Assembly (NCBI GenBank): GCA_963731125.1
Contig: CAVSVP010000007.1
Span: forward strand, 434,001 to 498,000
DNA: 64,000 nucleotides
From: CAVSVP01 sp963731125
GTDB taxonomy: Bacteria > Pseudomonadota > Gammaproteobacteria > Competibacterales > Competibacteraceae
Direction: 5' to 3'
The notes beneath the pieces were generated by a model that worked only from the letters and a program-made list of their open reading frames with translations, did not search any database and had not been told where the DNA came from. The position numbers were made by a program, and so were the translations under genes. Positions 1-8,821 of the stretch are shown here, piece by piece (position 1 is the stretch's first letter; each line of letters opens with the position of its first letter).

Positions 1-600
1 TCGGCAACCGAAACGAAGGTCTAATTTTAGGGAAAAATACATATAATGGTCTACGTACCAAGTTTAAGGTATAGAATTAAGAAACTTTGATGATATACAT
101 TTTGAACCGTCGCAGGCTCTAATTCACTATGGAAGTTAGAATAATTAAGCTCCCTTCGCTTAATAGTAGCTTTGATGAATTGAGGCTCAAAAAACTGAAA
201 CTTGATTGACGATGCTAAGATTTAAGAGACATTCCGCCCGCAGACTGCACTGGTGGAAGGGAAAGGTGGAATCTGTACTGAGGCACAAAACGGATGACGG
301 GGAACTTTCATTATTATCTAAGTTTCTATAAAATCTGTAGGTCTATTTGAGGATTTCTACTATTACCCAAAGACGACCGTACTACCACCAGAATGAAGAG
401 TGCGACAAAAAAAAACTTATTTATCCGGTTGGTGGTGGGCATAAAGATTATAATAAATTGACGAAAAATTGTAATATAACAATAACTTTTTGTGATGCGA
501 TGAAAAATATCATTGCTCTGATCAATTAATAAGGAACTTAAAGCACCATCAATTTAGTTAGTTATTACCTGTAGCAATTATAGCATCACGATATTTTCCA
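1..600. other. Upstream non-coding stretch, no supported gene
   Basis: AT-rich sequence before uvrC. One 60-codon open frame (347-529, plus) has a low-complexity, Asn/Thr/Lys-rich product, no visible Shine-Dalgarno sequence and no recognisable domain, so I do not call it. A TATAAT hexamer lies near position 52 without a convincing -35 partner. I see no RNA gene or clear repeat here. Confidence 0.5.
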
Positions 601-2412
601 ATGTCTTTCGACGCTAAAGCTTTTCTCAAGACGTTAACTACCTTGCCTGGTGTTTATCGCATGCTAAACCGCCAGGGCCAAGTAATCTATGTTGGCAAGG
701 CTCGTAATCTCAAGCGGCGCCTCTCCAGTTATTTTCGTAGCCATCAGCTATCCTCAAAAATTAGTAGCTTACTTTTTCATGTGCATGACATTGAGGTTAC
801 CGTTACCCACACTGAAGGGGAGGCTCTGATTCTCGAAAACAATTTAATCAAACAGTTTAGGCCCCGCTATAATGTTTTGTTACGTGATGATAAAGGCTAT
901 CCCTATCTCCATCTCTCTATTGAGAAGTTTCCACGTCTATCGTTGCACCGCGGTGTCCGGCGCTTACCAGGCCGCTACTTTGGCCCCTATCCGAATGTGA
1001 ATGCAGTTTGTGAGACGCTGAGTTTGTTGCAAAAAGTGTTTCGGTTGCGACAGTGCGAGAATAGCTTTTTTTATAATCGCAGCCGTCCCTGCTTACAATA
1101 TCAGATCAAACGCTGTTCAGCTCCCTGTACTTTTATGATTGACCAGGAAAATTATCAACAGGATGTGCATCGTGCAGTGCTTTTTCTGGAAGGTAGAAGC
1201 GGACAGGTGATTGATGACTTGGTGCAACGTATGGAGGCAGCGTCCGCTGAGCTTAAGTTTGAAGAGGCGGCCATGTACCGAGACCAGATTGTTCAGCTGC
1301 GGCAGGTCCAGGAGCGCCAGTATGTGAGTAGTGATGCAGGCAATTTGGATGCAGTGGCATGTGCGATCCAAGGAGAGACGGCCTGTGTTGAGGTGCTTTT
1401 CTTTCGCGACGGGCGATTGTTGGGTAACAAAAGTTTTTTTCCCCACATTCCTCAAGGAGAAGGAGTGGTCCAAGTACTGAGTGCCTTCTTAGCTCAGCAT
1501 TATTTAAGTAAACCAGTGCCGGAAAAAATTTTAATTAGTCAGGACTTAGAAGACGTGGAGTTATTGACTGAAGTGCTGCAAAAGCATACTGGGCGCCAAG
1601 TCATAATCACCTCCAAGGCACGTGGCGAGCGTGCCCGCTGGGTGGAAATGGCGTTACGCAACGCTGAACACGCACTGGCGGTTCAGCTTTCCAGTCAAGC
1701 GGGAATGCGACGACGCTTTGAAGCTCTACAAGACGCCCTGGGTTTGGACTTTCTATTTTCTCGCCTGGAATGTTTCGACGTCAGCCACACTCAAGGGGAA
1801 GCCACAGTCGCCGCTTGTATAGTATTTACCGAGGAAGGACCGCTAAAGCATGCCTATCGGCGCTACAATATTGAAGGCCTCACGCCAAGTGATGATTACG
1901 GAGCGCTTCGCCAGGCGCTGACACGGCATTACGTTCGATTGCGCGAAAAGGATGGACAACTTCCCGATATTCTTTTTATCGACGGTGGAAAGGGCCAGGT
2001 GGCTCAGGCTCAGCAAGTGTTAGAAGAACTTCAAGTGACTGAAGTAATTACTATCGGTATTGCCAAGGGAGCAGATCGCAAGATCGGATTGGAAGTGCTG
2101 CACTTGGCGGAGAGAAACAGAATTATTAAGTTGCCAGCAGATTCGGCGGCTCTCCATCTGGTGCAACAAATTCGTGATGAGGCGCATAGATTTGCCATCA
2201 CAGGGCACCGTCAGCGGCGCGCTAAGGCACGAAAAACATCCGTGTTAGAAAGCATTTCCGGAATAGGCCAAAAACGACGGCAGACTCTACTCAGGCAATT
2301 TGGTGGCCTAAAACAGCTATCCCGTGCTGGTGTTGAAGATATTGCCCGTGTCAATGGTATTAGCAAAGAACTGGCTGAGCGTATTTACAACAGTTTTCAC
2401 AACGAAGATTAA
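601..2412 (+). CDS. uvrC: UvrABC system protein C (excinuclease subunit)
   Basis: Nucleotide excision repair nuclease that makes both incisions around a lesion marked by UvrA/UvrB. The 603 residues match the usual family length. The N-terminal GIY-YIG domain shows GVY (17-19) and VIYVGKA (28-34). A UVR motif (LKFEEAAMYRDQI), which contacts UvrB, lies near residue 220. The RNase H-like second nuclease domain contains ECFDVSHTQGE near residue 390. The C-terminus is a tandem helix-hairpin-helix (SISGIGQKRRQTLL and VNGISKELAERI) that binds DNA. The gene starts with ATG and is followed 13 nt later by the likely pgsA start, the classical uvrC-pgsA pair. No damage is visible. Confidence 0.97.
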   Translation: MSFDAKAFLKTLTTLPGVYRMLNRQGQVIYVGKARNLKRRLSSYFRSHQLSSKISSLLFHVHDIEVTVTHTEGEALILENNLIKQFRPRYNVLLRDDKGYPYLHLSIEKFPRLSLHRGVRRLPGRYFGPYPNVNAVCETLSLLQKVFRLRQCENSFFYNRSRPCLQYQIKRCSAPCTFMIDQENYQQDVHRAVLFLEGRSGQVIDDLVQRMEAASAELKFEEAAMYRDQIVQLRQVQERQYVSSDAGNLDAVACAIQGETACVEVLFFRDGRLLGNKSFFPHIPQGEGVVQVLSAFLAQHYLSKPVPEKILISQDLEDVELLTEVLQKHTGRQVIITSKARGERARWVEMALRNAEHALAVQLSSQAGMRRRFEALQDALGLDFLFSRLECFDVSHTQGEATVAACIVFTEEGPLKHAYRRYNIEGLTPSDDYGALRQALTRHYVRLREKDGQLPDILFIDGGKGQVAQAQQVLEELQVTEVITIGIAKGADRKIGLEVLHLAERNRIIKLPADSAALHLVQQIRDEAHRFAITGHRQRRAKARKTSVLESISGIGQKRRQTLLRQFGGLKQLSRAGVEDIARVNGISKELAERIYNSFHNED

Positions 2413-2425
2413 GGGCGTGCCTGAC

Positions 2426-2983
2426 ATGCTTTCTAATGTGCCCATATTGCTAACTTTGTTGCGTATCATATTGATTCCTTGTTTTGTGGGCGTTTTTTTT
2501 CTACCTGTGTGGTGGGCGAATATTGCGTGTACCGCCCTTTTTAGTGTGGCTGCTATCACTGATTTATTGGATGGCTATCTAGCGCGGCGCTTGCAACAGA
2601 GTTCAGATTTTGGGGCTTTTCTCGATCCCGTCGCGGATAAACTAATGGTAGCAGCCGCTTTAATTTTATTAGTGCAGGCTATTCCCACACCCTTAGTGGC
2701 TGTTGCAGCGGTGGTTATTATCGGCCGAGAAATCACTGTTTCTGCGCTGCGTGAGTGGATGGCACAATTGGGCAGCCGAACAAAGGTAGCGGTGTCTATG
2801 ATTGGCAAGATCAAAACTACGGCGCAGATGATAGCCTTGATTCTTTTACTTTATCGCAAACCGTTGGGGCCTTTTCCTACTTTAGAAGTTGGATTAAGTT
2901 TTTTGTTAGTCGCAGCTGTGTTAACTTTATGGTCTATGTTGCATTATCTAATTATGGCCTGGCCTGTGATTATGAAGCGCTGA
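2426..2983 (+). CDS. pgsA: CDP-diacylglycerol-glycerol-3-phosphate 3-phosphatidyltransferase
   Basis: Makes phosphatidylglycerophosphate from CDP-diacylglycerol and glycerol-3-phosphate, the first committed step to phosphatidylglycerol and cardiolipin, in the inner membrane. The CDP-alcohol phosphotransferase signature D-x2-D-G-x2-A-R-x8-G-x3-D-x3-D is readable as DLLDGYLARR followed by DFGAFLDPVADK. The rest is hydrophobic helices ending in LIMAWPVIMKR. The open frame runs back into uvrC to 2324, but I place the start at ATG 2426 (MLSNVPILLTLLRI), which gives 185 residues like the E. coli enzyme and does not overlap uvrC. In relatives the next genes are tRNA-Gly, tRNA-Cys and tRNA-Leu; here these lie 5.4 kb away. 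Confidence 0.95.
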   Translation: MLSNVPILLTLLRIILIPCFVGVFFLPVWWANIACTALFSVAAITDLLDGYLARRLQQSSDFGAFLDPVADKLMVAAALILLVQAIPTPLVAVAAVVIIGREITVSALREWMAQLGSRTKVAVSMIGKIKTTAQMIALILLLYRKPLGPFPTLEVGLSFLLVAAVLTLWSMLHYLIMAWPVIMKR

Positions 2984-3082
2984 GCAGTACAGTATTTTCT
3001 AATACCAAAATGAGTCTGAAGCAGAGGTGAGAGGTGCTACCTGAAAGATCATAGGAAGCTACCGAAATGTAGCCGACCGGAA

Positions 3083-3156
3083 CGGTTACTCGCCCTGCGA
3101 GTGACCGTGGAGGTTGGCCGCGGGGTACGGGGGGCACCCCCGCTCACTTTGGTGAG
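3083..3156. repeat. Cluster of three consecutive GC-rich hairpins after pgsA
   Basis: Three stem-loops follow each other: 3083-3107 (10-bp arms, one G-T mismatch, loop CCCTG), 3128-3142 (CGGGGG/CCCCCG around GCA) and 3143-3156 (CTCAC/GTGAG around TTTG). None is followed by a T-run, so a simple intrinsic terminator is not shown. It could be a REP/BIME-like repeat or part of an IS end next to the transposase remnant that begins at 3171. I could not find a second copy in the window. Confidence 0.45.
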
Positions 3157-3170
3157 GTTCCTACACTTCA

Positions 3171-4401
3171 TCAAGCCGCCCTCGACTTCTGTTCCGCTAT
3201 GGTTTGAAAGAGCTGTTTACGAGCCTGTTGCAACCGTCGTGCGGCCTCATTATCGTTGATCTGATAAGCAATTTCATCCAATTGGGCAAACGTGACCTCA
3301 GGCTTGAGGTAGCAAGCGGCCTTGGGTAGCGATTTGAGCTTCTCGTAGGGAGTCATCATCTGCTTATTAAGGATAGGTTTTGCGCTGCTTGCCTTTAGCG
3401 TCAGTCACGGTCAGCGGGAAGAAACAGGGACGGTGGACATTGATGTAGGGATTCAGGTGCTGATAGTGAAACTCATTGAGCCGTTGGGCGTAGCGCTGGG
3501 GGATATGGGCGTAGCCGAGGTGTTTGCGCACGACCGCCCCCTTTGTACTCTCCACCAAGGCATTGTCATTGGTCTGCCGGGCACGCGATTTGGTGAACTC
3601 AATCAACAGCTTGTTGAGTAACTTAGCGACCTGCTTGTTGATATATTCCGAGCCGTTATCCGAATGAAAGCCGCGCAGAACAAAGGGGAAAGCGTCCAGG
3701 AGATAGCGCAGCGCCGGGATCAGATACGCCTCGCTGATCTGCTCCACCGAGCTGATCAGCTCGAACTGCGTGATCTCATCGACGGCGTTGATGTGATACA
3801 CGCCGTTGCGCTTGTCCAAGTCGCCTTGATGTCCCGTATCGACTCGAAGATAGCCCGGCTGGCCTTGTGGCTGCGGCTGGCGCCGTTCGCCAATCGTCGA
3901 GGCGCGGGGGCATGTTTTCGTGACCGTGTAACGGTTACGCAGGTAGAGCGTGGACTTTCTCAGGTTATACAGATGGGCCACGGAGATGCCCGCCAGGCGC
4001 TCATATTGGACTTGGCCAAACACGCCATAGGCCCGCTCGCACAGCTTCTTGGTGGCCGGGCCACTGAGCGTGCCGTGGAGTTCATCAAGCTCGGCCAGTA
4101 GCGCGATATCCCCGCGGGTATACCAGCAGCGAAAACCGTTCGTGGTACGCTGAGAACGCTTGATGGAGCCACTGTGGCGGTATTGGTGAATCAACCGGGT
4201 TAATTGCTGGCGCGAGTAGCCGCTGACCTTGGCCAGGTAGCACATCAGCACCCCTTTCTCGGCCTTGCAGAGCTCCAAGTAACGAAACCGCACCAAGGTG
4301 TGTTGAATCCAGCGATAGCGCTCCGCTTTCGAGCTCATCGTAAACGACACCGCTTCGGTGCCATCCAGAAACTGCTGGACCTGCTCCCCCAAGTTCGACA
4401 T
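3171..4401 (-). pseudogene. IS481-like integrase-core transposase, frameshifted near its 3' end
   Basis: The 344-codon main frame (4401 down to 3367) has an N-terminal helix-turn-helix region (GYSRQQLTRLI) and an rve-type DDE core: D in LRVDTGHQG, D in GFHSDNGSEY and E in NALVESTKG. It stops at TAA after KQRKTYP. A second frame (3359 down to 3171) starts MMTPYEKLKSLP. In the intact relatives I recall, this MMTPYEKLKSL segment is the direct C-terminal continuation of the same protein. Removing one T near 3365-3369 would fuse the two frames, so I read this as one gene broken by a single-base change. Family assignment (IS481-like or an unclassified rve group) is from memory. I could not define terminal repeats. 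A sequencing error would look the same. Confidence 0.75.
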
Positions 4402-4450
4402 TAAATTTTATAACTATTTGATTTGACTTGAAACCGTCAAAAAAATGCCA

Positions 4451-6171
4451 CTACAAGGTCGATTCGATACGTGCGCGGGTCGGTATCTCCACGTCAATGG
4501 CGATGAACAGCTGGCGCAGCGGCGGCGCGATATGCCCGAGGTTGCTGATCCCCTGTCCGGTGACCAGCCGGACAGTGTGGTATTGAATGGCCTCTAGGCG
4601 CGCTAACACCGTGGCGGGCGATAATTCCAGCGCGGTGTTTCGTAACCGCTGGCGTAACAGACGCTGGATCACCAGCGCGAGAAAGCAAATCAGGGTATGC
4701 GCGCGAATCCGATCGGCGCGGCGGTGATGGACAGGGGCGATGTCGAGCTGACTTTTGAGTACGCGAAACCCGCGTTCAATATCGGCCAGCGCTTTATCGC
4801 GAGCGATGACCTCAGCGGCGTCCCACTCAGGCACATTGGTGACGACAATGAGCTTACCATCGAGTGCCAACGCCCGTTTGAACGCCGCCACATCCCACCA
4901 CCAGTTAAACAGCGAACTATCGAGATCGAGCTGCATCAGTCGGCTGGCCCCGACCTCGCTAATCGCTTGCGCCAGTTGCACGCACGCCCCGTGGTCGCTA
5001 AGCCGGCGCCCACGACCCGCCGCGCCGGCCTCTTGGGCATTGAGTTTGCGCTCTAGTGCCCGGGCTTGTTTGATCACCGGGTTAAGGCGCCGCGCCCGCT
5101 GGCGGCGCGCCTGGCGTAGCCGGGTCGGATCGTGCGCCACGATCAAGCGCCGATCGCCGGTGATGGGGAGGACGGCAAAGACTTCGCCACCCGCGCGCCG
5201 GCTCTGGGCGAGCAACTCGCCGTGGCGATCCACCACCGGTTGGACAAACTCCCCATAACACCGCGCGGCGACCGCTACGATATATTCCACCGCTTGCCCG
5301 TTTGCCAGCCGTAGCCCCTCCAAGACCTCGAGATTATCCAGGGAGAGCATTCCTCGGTCGGCAACGAGGATCAGCCGTCGCAACGTAAATCGTTTGAGTA
5401 ATCGCTCGACAATGCCCCGCACCGTCCCGGCCTCGGCCACATTGCCAGCGAACCCTTCGTGATGGACCGGCAACCCCGCTGCCGTTTGCACTACCCCCAC
5501 GGCGTATTGGCGCGCCACGCCGTTGACGTCTTTGGAATGGCCATAAACCCGAAGGTCGTCGTCCTGCTCGCCGCTACCATGAATCCGCACCGTGGTCATG
5601 TCGTAGAACACCACGTCCAGCTCGTCGGCCGCGGCACAATAGCGCTGGAGATGCTGCTCGATTTCCTCCTTCAAGGGGAGCAACGCATCCATCGCCCGCA
5701 GCAGTGGCTGATGGGTGATCCGCTCGCTGCCCGGCCAGTACACCCGCTCCAGCCAGCGCAACACCCCGAGCTTGGCACACGGATCACACAGCCGGTTCGT
5801 CACCAGTACCCGCACCAGACGCTCAATGTCCACCCGGTAGCCTCGACCGTTCAGTCGGCTTTGCAACCACCCCCCCAGCCCCAGTTGCTGCCAGAGCTGA
5901 CACACCGCCCAGAGCGCCCCCACGGTGCGCGCCGGTTCAAACTGCGTATTGTCGTCGGTGACGCCAGGGACGAGTTCGTCAAGGCCTCCGCGACCGCTGA
6001 CCTTCAGCAGCCCGTCGATCAGCCCCTTCAGACCATCGTCTTCCAGCAGGCGGTCAGGTGCCCTAAACTGGCAATATGGCGCTGACGCACCTGTCCGGTG
6101 CCGGCATCGCGGTAGCTTTCCGCAATCTGCAGGTACTGGCGGCGGCCGTTGCTGGTGGTGCGTAAAAACAT
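4451..6171 (-). pseudogene. IS1634-family transposase, frameshifted near the N-terminus
   Basis: A long DDE transposase on the minus strand. Visible features are YDMTTVRIHG, VADRGMLSLDNLEVL, and the C-terminal block ADIERGFRVLKSQLDIAPV followed by RAHTLICFLALVIQ, as in IS1634 proteins. The longest open frame would start at 6181, but its first ~45 residues are Pro/His-rich nonsense. Reading from ATG 6171 in another frame gives MFLRTTSNGRRQYLQIAE and then QVRQRHIASLG, the usual family N-terminus. This frame meets the main frame at RLLEDDGLKG if one base is restored near 6055. I therefore place the original start at 6171 and call a 1-nt deletion near 6055. The direct repeat TGCCACTACAA lies at 4446-4456 and 6229-6239. 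Confidence 0.8.
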
Positions 6172-6191
6172 GCACACACAATAAACCTTGA

Positions 6192-6215
6192 AAAAGCCGC
6201 TGTAAAGCGGCTTTT
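6192..6215. terminator. Hairpin with A/T flanks outside the IS1634 transposase
   Basis: Perfect 9-bp inverted repeat AAAAGCCGC / GCGGCTTTT around the loop TGTAAA, with A-run and T-run flanks. It could terminate transcription in either direction. It sits just upstream of the minus-strand transposase start, a place where IS elements often block transcription entering from outside. Confidence 0.7.
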
Positions 6216-6406
6216 AAGGAACAAAGTGTGCCACTACAAAATTAGGGCTTGGAAAAAAGCGTAATTCACTGAATTGATAAACAATTCCGACTTTATCTTA
6301 GCGTCTAGACCCGCGTCAATGTCGAACTTGGGTGCTCCAGCGTAACAATCTGTGCTTCGTTCATGTAGGTAATCATCCTCCTATCATGAACAGGAGCACC
6401 TCCGTT

Positions 6407-6460
6407 TTCAGCCTCATTTCATGTTAGAAATAAGCCTTTCCTTCAGACTCATTTCATATT
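6407..6460. repeat. Short direct repeat, 19 bp with two mismatches
   Basis: TTCAGCCTCATTTCATGTT at 6407-6425 recurs as TTCAGACTCATTTCATATT at 6442-6460, a 35-bp period. Upstream, GGTGCTCC (about 6331-6338) and GGAGCACC (about 6391-6398) form an inverted pair. The stretch 6182-6562 otherwise holds the hairpin at 6192 and no gene; it is probably the junction between two IS remnants. Confidence 0.45.
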
Positions 6461-6562
6461 GGAATAGCAGCAATTCTAAATGTAGATTTTTCTGGGTAGA
6501 GTTAGCATCCAGGATTAACCATGATAGTTTCTCTCGCTGTTGTCTAGTGAGAGGAATTATCG

Positions 6563-8038
6563 ATGAGCTACCCCTTCAGACAGCCAGAACCACCTTTTAC
6601 CTTTGACGCGCTGGTGAGTCATTTTCATGGTGTGTTGGAGGGACTGCCCGATCAGCGCACGGGTAACAACACACGCTATAGCATGAAAGAGGCGGGGCTG
6701 GGCGCCTTTTCGGTGTTTTTCACCCAGTGTCCGTCGTTTCTGGCGTTTCAACAGGCGATGGCACAGGTTAAGGGCCAGAGCAACGCCCACACCTGGTTTC
6801 AGATGGAGCAGATTCCCTGCGATAACCGCATCCGTACGCTCTGGGATCCGCTGCCCCCGACGCATTTTTTTCCTGTCTTTTCCTATATGTTCGAACGGTT
6901 ACCCACCCACGGTTACCTGCCGCCCTGGCGCTCGTTCGATCATCATCTGCTGGTGGCGTTAGACGCGACGGAGTATTTTTCCTCCCCTAAGATTCACTGT
7001 CAGCAATGCTCCCAGACCTAGGGTGTCTAAAAACGCCATTTTTGGGCCAAACTCGTTGCCCGATTTTTGGACTCAGAGATTATCACTCATATACCGATTA
7101 GCACTGGGTTTGGGACCAATCAGTGAGGTCCAAAAAGTGGTCAAGGCAAATTGGCCGACTTGGACGCCCTATCCCAGACCCACCCCTGCCACGGCACCGT
7201 GACGTATTCCCATCAAGCGATCACGCCGGTGCTGGTCGCTCCCGGCCACGGGCAAGTGATTTCCCTGGCGCCTGAGTTTATCACACCCCAGGACGGCCAT
7301 GATAAGCAGGACTGTGAAACGGCCGCCGCGAAGCGGTGGCTAGCGCCGTATGGCCCGCTGGGCGTGACGGGGTTAGGCGATGATCGGTATTGTCATCAGC
7401 CCCTGTGTGAGGCGATTTTGGCGGCGAATTGCCACTTTCTCCTGGTGTGCAAGCCCGACTCCCACAAAACACGCTACGATTGGCTTGCGGGACTCTCCCT
7501 GGAGACGGTCACGGTTCGCCGCTGGACCGGCAAACGCCATGAAATCGACACCTACCGCTACCTCAATCACGTGCCCCTGCGCGACGGCGACGACGCCCTG
7601 TGGGTCAACGGGTGCGAACTGACCACCACCGATAGTGAGGGCAATAGCCTCTACAACAACGCCTTTGCCACCAGCCACCCCATCCCGCACGATAACGTCA
7701 TCGGCCTGGTGGCGGCGGGCCGGGCGCGCTGGAAAATCGAAAACGAGAACCATAACGTCCTCAACACCAAAGGCTATCACCTCGAACATAACTATGGCCA
7801 CGGCAAACAGCACTTGTCGGGCTTACTGCTCACGCTCCATCTCCTGGCCTTTCTCTTTCATACCGTGCTGGAGTTGATGGATCGCAAATACCAGCTCATC
7901 CGACACCCCTTGCCTAACCGGGAAACCTGCTTCAACGACCTGCGCGCCCTGACACGCTATCGCTGCTTTGACAGCGGGGAGGCGCTGCTCGATTTCATGA
8001 TCCAGGGCCTGGAAATCCCCTTCCCAGACACCAGCTAA
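6563..8038 (+). pseudogene. IS4-like/ISNCY DDE transposase, split by a MITE insertion
   Basis: The upstream part (6563-7018, start MSYPFRQPEPPFTF after GAGGAATT) ends KIHCQQCSQT and then meets a stop inside inserted DNA. The downstream part resumes at 7181 with HPCHGTVTYSH and runs to 8038. Deleting 7019-7180 joins the parts exactly in frame, giving a 437-residue transposase. Putative catalytic residues are D in ALDATEYFSS, D in TGLGDDRYCHQ and E in RWKIENENHNVLNTKGYHLE. The product resembles transposases usually listed as ISNCY; this family call is from memory. Because the reading frame is otherwise intact, the element may have been functional when the MITE landed. Terminal repeats of the IS itself were not found. 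Confidence 0.85.
7019..7171. mobile_element. 153-bp MITE-like element with 9-bp target duplication
   Basis: The insert is bounded by TCCCAGACC at 7010-7018 and again at 7172-7180, a 9-bp target-site duplication. Its ends are inverted repeats: TAGGGTGTCTAA on the left and TAGGGCGTCCAA on the reverse complement of the right. The similarity continues through GCCA-N-TTT, giving about 24 imperfect positions. It has no coding capacity. Exact removal of the element plus one target copy restores the host transposase frame, so its boundaries are well defined. The parent transposase that mobilised it is not identified in this window. Confidence 0.88.
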
Positions 8039-8311
8039 GGATAGCACCTGCCTGACCACACCATACCCCTCAACCCCAACCCATTGGAGCTGCACGGCGC
8101 CCACGGGTCACGGCCGCCGGTGAGAGAATCAAAAACCACCTCACCGCCTCTTACCAGACCACGATCGCTCGGGTTTAAGAAGAGAATACCATCAACCTCA
8201 CTCTTTTTACCCGCCTCTTCACCGATCGCCGTGTCCACCTATCGAGACTTACTGTGGTCTTTGCTGATAACAGAATCCACATTTAGAATTGCTGTTGGAA
8301 TAGGCTAGTAC
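8039..8311. other. Non-coding stretch between IS remnant and tRNA promoter
   Basis: No gene is supported. The first part probably belongs to the right end of the preceding IS remnant. I see no clear inverted repeat matching its left side. A tRNA promoter candidate begins at 8312. Confidence 0.4.
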
Positions 8312-8341
8312 TTGACGATTTTGCTTTGTTGGCATTACACT
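8312..8341 (+). promoter_or_regulatory. Probable sigma-70 promoter of the tRNA cluster
   Basis: TTGACG at 8312-8317 (one mismatch to TTGACA) is followed after 18 bp by TACACT at 8336-8341 (two mismatches to TATAAT). tRNA-Gly begins at 8355, a few bases after the expected transcription start. If IS insertions separated the cluster from pgsA, this promoter would make it independent of the uvrC-pgsA operon. Confidence 0.6.
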
Positions 8342-8354
8342 GCGAACCTGCTAA

Positions 8355-8430
<76 letters not shown>

Positions 8431-8440
8431 ATTTTTGAAG

Positions 8441-8465
8441 ACCTCGATAAGATCGGGGTTTTTTT
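8441..8465 (+). terminator. Possible intrinsic terminator between tRNA-Gly and tRNA-Cys
   Basis: Stem ACCTCGAT / ATCGGGGT around AAG, with one G-T pair, followed by a run of T. It is well formed for rho-independent termination but lies inside the tRNA cluster. It may act as a partial attenuator or a processing hairpin, or tRNA-Cys and tRNA-Leu may have another promoter. Confidence 0.55.
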
Positions 8466-8519
8466 CGTTTATTTGGATTTGCTTAATTAAAACTTACTCT
8501 CACTAATAATTATCTAACT

Positions 8520-8593
8520 GGCTAGGTGGCAGAGTGGTTATGCAGCGGCCTGCAAAGCCGTGTACGCCGGTTCGATTCCGACCCTAGCCTCCA
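8520..8593 (+). tRNA. tRNA-Cys (anticodon GCA)
   Basis: A 74-nt cloverleaf: acceptor stem GGCTAGG / CCTAGCC, anticodon loop CCTGCAAAG, T arm CGGTTCGATTCCG and an encoded TCCA end. It occupies the position of cysT in the E. coli order glyW-cysT-leuZ. Confidence 0.97.
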
Positions 8594-8602
8594 TGTCACA
8601 TA

Positions 8603-8691
8603 GCTGGTGTGGTGGAATTGGTATACACACAGGACTTAAAATCCTGCGCCTTTAAAACGGCTTGTGGGTTCGAGTCCCACCACCAGCACCA
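8603..8691 (+). tRNA. tRNA-Leu (anticodon TAA)
   Basis: An 89-nt class II tRNA with a long variable arm: acceptor stem GCTGGTG / CACCAGC, anticodon region GGACTTAAAATCC, T arm GGGTTCGAGTCCC and an encoded CCA. It lies 9 nt after tRNA-Cys, matching leuZ in E. coli. Confidence 0.97.
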
Positions 8692-8821
8692 TGTAACGGT
8701 TTTAAAACTATCGCCGTCTCGTGTGGTTGTTTTTTCTTGTCTATCACTGTTCCACCGCTCAAAGCCCCGGCTGTATTCTCAGCTTGCCAGCTCAGTACTG
8801 AGCACTGTTGGCAATGAGAAG

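Noticed and set aside
347..529. 60-codon open frame before uvrC
   Set aside because: No ribosome binding site, low-complexity composition and no recognisable domain; AT-rich DNA gives such frames by chance.
7019..7171. Interpretation of the two transposase parts as separate genes orfA and orfB
   Set aside because: The 9-bp duplication and exact frame restoration show one gene split by an insertion.
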